A DNA stretch of 35,313 nucleotides from Kitasatospora sp. MAA19 (GTDB lineage Bacteria; Actinomycetota; Actinomycetes; Streptomycetales; Streptomycetaceae). Positions within the stretch are counted from its first letter, which is position 1, and the number at the start of each line of letters is the position of its first letter. This document shows, piece by piece, positions 32,427-35,313 of this stretch. The position numbers and the translations under genes are program-made. Location: the NCBI RefSeq assembly GCF_029894125.1, contig NZ_JARXYZ010000054.1:1-35313 (forward strand), in the 5' to 3' direction. Under the pieces are notes generated by a model. The model saw only the letters and a list, made by a program, of their open reading frames with translations, was not told the DNA's origin and did no database searches.

Positions 32427-35219
32427 TCATCGGCCCTGGTGGCGCTCGTCCTTGCGGGCGAGCGCCACCAGTTGGACCCTCGACCGCACCCCGAACTTGC
32501 GGTAGATCCGGGTGAGCATCGCCTCGACGGTCTTGACGCTGACGTACAGGGCGGCCGCGATGTCCCGGTTGCCGTACCCCTCGGCGACCAGCTCGGCGAT
32601 CCGCTTCTCCGCGTCCGTCAGCCCGGCCAGCCAGGACGGCGTCCCGGCCTGCTCCGGCCGGCCCGGCCCCCACAACGGCGCCCCCGCCTGGTGGAAAACC
32701 TCCTCGGCCCGCGCGTGCAACTCCCGGGCGCGGGCCGGGCGTCTGCGTCGGTGTTCGACGGCCGAATGCGTCAGCAGCACCCGGCCGCACTCCAGTGGGT
32801 ATCCCAACTCCGCGAACGCGTCGAGGGACCGGACCAGCAGGTCCTCGGCCGAGCCGAAGTCGCCGGTCGCGGTGCGGCACAGCGCCTCGGCGCGGTCGAG
32901 CGAGGCCAGTACGCCCCGCCGTCCCAGCTCCTCGGCCCGGTGCCGGGCCGCCGAGACCGTCCGCGCCGCCGCGTCGAGATCCCCGGCCGCGACCAGGGCC
33001 TCGGCGAGATCGGCGTCGAAGCGGATCGCCGCCGGATCCCCGATGGCCAGGTCCCGCGCCAGTTCGCGGACCCGGAGCAGGTCCGCCAGGGCGCCGGCGG
33101 TGTCCCGCAGGAGCAGCCGCGTCATGCCGGTCAGTTGCAGGCACTGGGCGACGAAGACCATGTCCGCCTCCTCCTCCGACGCCGACAGGCCGAGCCGTGC
33201 GTACGCGAGGGCCTGTTCCAGGGTCCCGCCGGCGAGTTCGGCGGTCGCCGCCGCGTACCAGGGCGGACCGGGGGCCGCGCCCAGCTCGCGGCCCAGGGCC
33301 AGCAGCCGGCCGGCCTCCTCGCGCGCGGTGTGACCCTCCCCGCTGTGCGCGTGGATCTGCACGGCGATGCCCACCAGCCGACTCAGATCGGCGGGGCCAC
33401 CGTCGCGTCCGAGCGTCCGGGTGAGCTCGTCGAGCAGCAGGCCGGCCTCGCCGAGCCGGTCGTCCAGCAGGGCGAAGCGGACGAGGACCCACCGCGGGTC
33501 GTCGTCGATCCGACTGCCCCCGGCCGACCAGTCCGGTCCGGCCGAGGTGAACACACCGCCCGACCCGTTCGCCCGGCCCGACCCGCCGGCCCCACCCAGC
33601 CCGATCTCCCCGCCCGACTCCAGCACGACACGCAACGCCCCGGCGTCGCCGGTCAGGCCCCGGCCCTGCTGGATGCGGGCGGCCAGGGTCACGGCGGCCG
33701 AGTGTCCGGCCCGGTCGCCGGCCCGCTCCGCCCACGTCACGGCGTGCCGGGCGTGGGCGAGCGCCTCGATGGGGTAGCCCCGGTTCACGTGCGTGCTCCA
33801 GGCCAGCCGCCGATGCGCCGCCGAGACCAGCATCGGCTCGCCGGCGGCGGTGGCGTCGGCCAGGGCCTGGGCGGCGACGTCCGCCAGCAGCGCGGCGCCC
33901 CGCCCGGCCGCGTCGACGACGGCGATCCGGGCCCGGGCCGACGCCGCGGGCCCGGCCTGGGTCCGCTCCAGCCGGTCCAGGGCCGTCCAGGCGAGGTCGA
34001 GGCGCCCGGCGGCGGCGGCGTCCCGGGCGGCCTCGACGAGCAGGTCGGACCGGGTGCCGTCGGCGCGGTCGACCGCCAGCAGGCCGAACTCGGCGGCCCG
34101 GGCGCGGTCGCCGCGCTCGCGCGCGGCCGCGGCGGCGTCGGCCAGCCCGGGGACCAGGCGCGGGGCGCTTGAGGCGGGGGCCAGCGCGGAGGCCTCGTGC
34201 CAGGTCCGGTCGTCGGCTCCGGCCGAGACCTCCGCCAGGGCGCGGTGGGCACGGCCCACGGCCTCTCCGCCGGCCTCGGCGATGACGCCCTCCCGCACGA
34301 CCGGCGCCGGGAAGAGCACCGTGCCGTCGGCCACCCGGATCAGCCCGGCCGCCTCGGCGGCCGCCAGCGCCGCGTCGGCGGTCACGCCGGCGGCGCGGCG
34401 GATCGCGTCGAGGGACGGATCCGCCGCGAGCGCCGCCAACAGCAGGACCCGGCGCACCGGTTCGGCGAGATCGGCCAGCCAGGCGTGCGTCGCCTTGCGC
34501 GCGTGCGGGGCCAGCGGCCGGACGTCCAGCGCGGTCGCGGGCGTCCCGGCGCGGGCCAGTCCGCAGGCGATGTCCGAGACCAGGCGCGGATTGCCGCCCG
34601 TCGCGGCGTGGATCCGGCCGGCGGTCCGCAGCGGGAGCCCGTAGGAACGCACGATGGCCGCCGACTCCTGCGGGCTGAGCGGGGGGATCCCGATCTCGAC
34701 CGCGCCGCCGCCCAGGACGTCGTGCGGCGACGGGCCGTCGGGGCGCAGCGCCGCGAGCAGCGACACGCTGCCGCGGCTGCGTCGTGCGGCGAAGCCGAAC
34801 ACGTCCAGGCTGCCCGGCCCCCACCAGTGCACGTCGTCGGCGACCAGCAGCGGCCGGGCCCGGCGCCCCCACGCCTGCAGGCAGGACAGGACCGTGACGC
34901 GGAAGGTCGCGGCATCGGGCTCGGGCCCGGCGACGCGGCGCAGCACCCAGTCCATCGCCGAGCGCTGGAGATCGGACAGTTGGCCGGACACCTCGGCCGG
35001 GCAGACGGCGAACAGGTCCACCAGGGGCGCGTAGGCGATGTGCGCGTCGGCGGGGGCCGAGCTGAGCCGGACCACCGGTTCCCCGGCCGCCTGCCACTGG
35101 GTGCTCACGGCGTCCAGGACCTGGGACTTGCCGTACCCGGTCGGCCCGACCACCGCCACCGCGCCGCCCTGCCGCAGCTGTCCGCAGACCTGCTCCACCA
35201 GCGGGCTGCGCCTGCTCAT
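32427..35219 (-). CDS. LuxR-family large ATPase regulator (LAL)
   Basis: A 930-residue regulator. The N-terminal ATPase has Walker A GPTGYGKS (about 25-32) and Walker B LLVADDVHWW (about 125-134). The middle (about 330-840) is a helical repeat region with many Ala-rich repeats of TPR/MalT type. The C-terminal HTH (about 865-925) reads LTDAEKRIAELVAEGYGNRD and VSVKTVEAMLTRIYRKFGV. LAL proteins sense a metabolite or partner and activate nearby genes. Its ATG overlaps the stop of the upstream gene (ATGA). Its targets are unknown, and it is 20 kb from the pigment cluster, so a link is not supported. Confidence 0.9.
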   Translation of the reverse strand: MSRRSPLVEQVCGQLRQGGAVAVVGPTGYGKSQVLDAVSTQWQAAGEPVVRLSSAPADAHIAYAPLVDLFAVCPAEVSGQLSDLQRSAMDWVLRRVAGPEPDAATFRVTVLSCLQAWGRRARPLLVADDVHWWGPGSLDVFGFAARRSRGSVSLLAALRPDGPSPHDVLGGGAVEIGIPPLSPQESAAIVRSYGLPLRTAGRIHAATGGNPRLVSDIACGLARAGTPATALDVRPLAPHARKATHAWLADLAEPVRRVLLLAALAADPSLDAIRRAAGVTADAALAAAEAAGLIRVADGTVLFPAPVVREGVIAEAGGEAVGRAHRALAEVSAGADDRTWHEASALAPASSAPRLVPGLADAAAAARERGDRARAAEFGLLAVDRADGTRSDLLVEAARDAAAAGRLDLAWTALDRLERTQAGPAASARARIAVVDAAGRGAALLADVAAQALADATAAGEPMLVSAAHRRLAWSTHVNRGYPIEALAHARHAVTWAERAGDRAGHSAAVTLAARIQQGRGLTGDAGALRVVLESGGEIGLGGAGGSGRANGSGGVFTSAGPDWSAGGSRIDDDPRWVLVRFALLDDRLGEAGLLLDELTRTLGRDGGPADLSRLVGIAVQIHAHSGEGHTAREEAGRLLALGRELGAAPGPPWYAAATAELAGGTLEQALAYARLGLSASEEEADMVFVAQCLQLTGMTRLLLRDTAGALADLLRVRELARDLAIGDPAAIRFDADLAEALVAAGDLDAAARTVSAARHRAEELGRRGVLASLDRAEALCRTATGDFGSAEDLLVRSLDAFAELGYPLECGRVLLTHSAVEHRRRRPARARELHARAEEVFHQAGAPLWGPGRPEQAGTPSWLAGLTDAEKRIAELVAEGYGNRDIAAALYVSVKTVEAMLTRIYRKFGVRSRVQLVALARKDERHQGR
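32436..32471. terminator. Hairpin inside the 3' coding end of the LAL gene
   Basis: A 13-bp perfect stem (32436-32448 with 32459-32471) with a 10-base loop begins 21 bases after the oxidoreductase stop. It lies within the last codons of the opposite-strand LAL gene, so it may terminate the oxidoreductase while being read through as coding sequence on the other strand. Confidence 0.6.
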
Positions 35220-35313
35220 CGCAGCGTCGCCATCCAGGTTTCGACCTGGTCGGGTGTGCGGGGGAGGGTGGTGGAGAGGTTTTCGTTGCCGTTGTCGGTG
35301 ACGAGGATGTCGT
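35216..35313 (-). CDS. 3' end of an unidentified gene overlapping the LAL start
   Basis: The frame on the minus strand reads DILVTDNGNENLSTTLPRTP, then DQVETWMATLR and a TGA that overlaps the LAL ATG by one base pair step (ATGA). Such overlap marks a real upstream gene in the same operon. Only the last 32 residues are present and I do not recognise the family. The rest lies outside the window. Confidence 0.55.
   Translation of the reverse strand, partial: DILVTDNGNENLSTTLPRTPDQVETWMATLR

Noticed and set aside
32427..35219. LAL regulator as pathway-specific activator of the pigment cluster
   Set aside because: It is about 20 kb away with many unrelated housekeeping genes between, so there is no positional support.

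Overview
The window comes from a high-GC actinomycete of the Streptomyces/Kitasatospora type. The evidence is GC-rich third positions, GTG/TTG starts, leaderless-looking promoters with TAnnnT -10 boxes, Tat and Sec signal peptides, and a complete whiE-type (spore-pigment) type II polyketide cluster. I noticed no TTA codon inside any called gene; the TTA/TAA triplets I saw lie between genes. No rRNA, tRNA, CRISPR array, insertion sequence or phage gene was recognised.

Layout. 1-3.7 kb: endonuclease IV (nfo, -), a secreted beta-helix protein (+) and a SAM O-methyltransferase (+). 3.7-5.2 kb: a minus-strand pair, a secreted Gly/Arg/Glu/Asp repeat protein with a C-terminal membrane anchor followed by a class F sortase. 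5.5-12.7 kb: the pigment cluster. Seven minus-strand genes run in the order SchA/CurD-like protein, cupin, KS-alpha, KS-beta/CLF, ACP, aromatase/cyclase, TcmI-type cyclase, and a divergent FAD hydroxylase completes the set. This is the gene order of whiE ORFI-VIII. No ketoreductase is present, so an unreduced aromatic chain is expected. 12.9-15.7 kb: a PLP-dependent threonine/serine dehydratase (-), a DMT/EamA exporter preceded by a possible leader peptide (+), and a two-gene minus-strand operon of small proteins. 15.9-19.1 kb: an HTH protein and a DUF4180 protein behind nested inverted repeats, then monomeric NADP-isocitrate dehydrogenase behind a perfect palindrome. 19.4-23.6 kb: a secreted protein with a ricin-like C-terminus, a YdcF/DUF218 membrane protein, CtaG, and an atypical SDR. 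23.7-29 kb: secreted M1 and M28 metallopeptidases (-) divergent from an OmpR-type response regulator and histidine kinase (+); an 11-bp-period direct repeat lies between them. 29-35.3 kb: a Tat-exported phospholipase C (-), a luciferase-like oxidoreductase (+), a large LuxR-family ATPase regulator (LAL, -) and the 3' end of an upstream gene overlapping it.

Nine strong hairpins mark gene ends, mostly between convergent or tandem units. The least ordinary items are the 12-bp repeat tail on the pigment ACP, the sortase with its RGD-containing repeat protein, the possible leaderless peptide before the exporter, the nested operator upstream of the HTH-DUF4180 pair, and the tandem repeat between the peptidase operon and the two-component system. 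I see no clearly new multi-gene defence or mobile system; the window is mainly ordinary actinomycete chromosome plus one recognisable pigment cluster.
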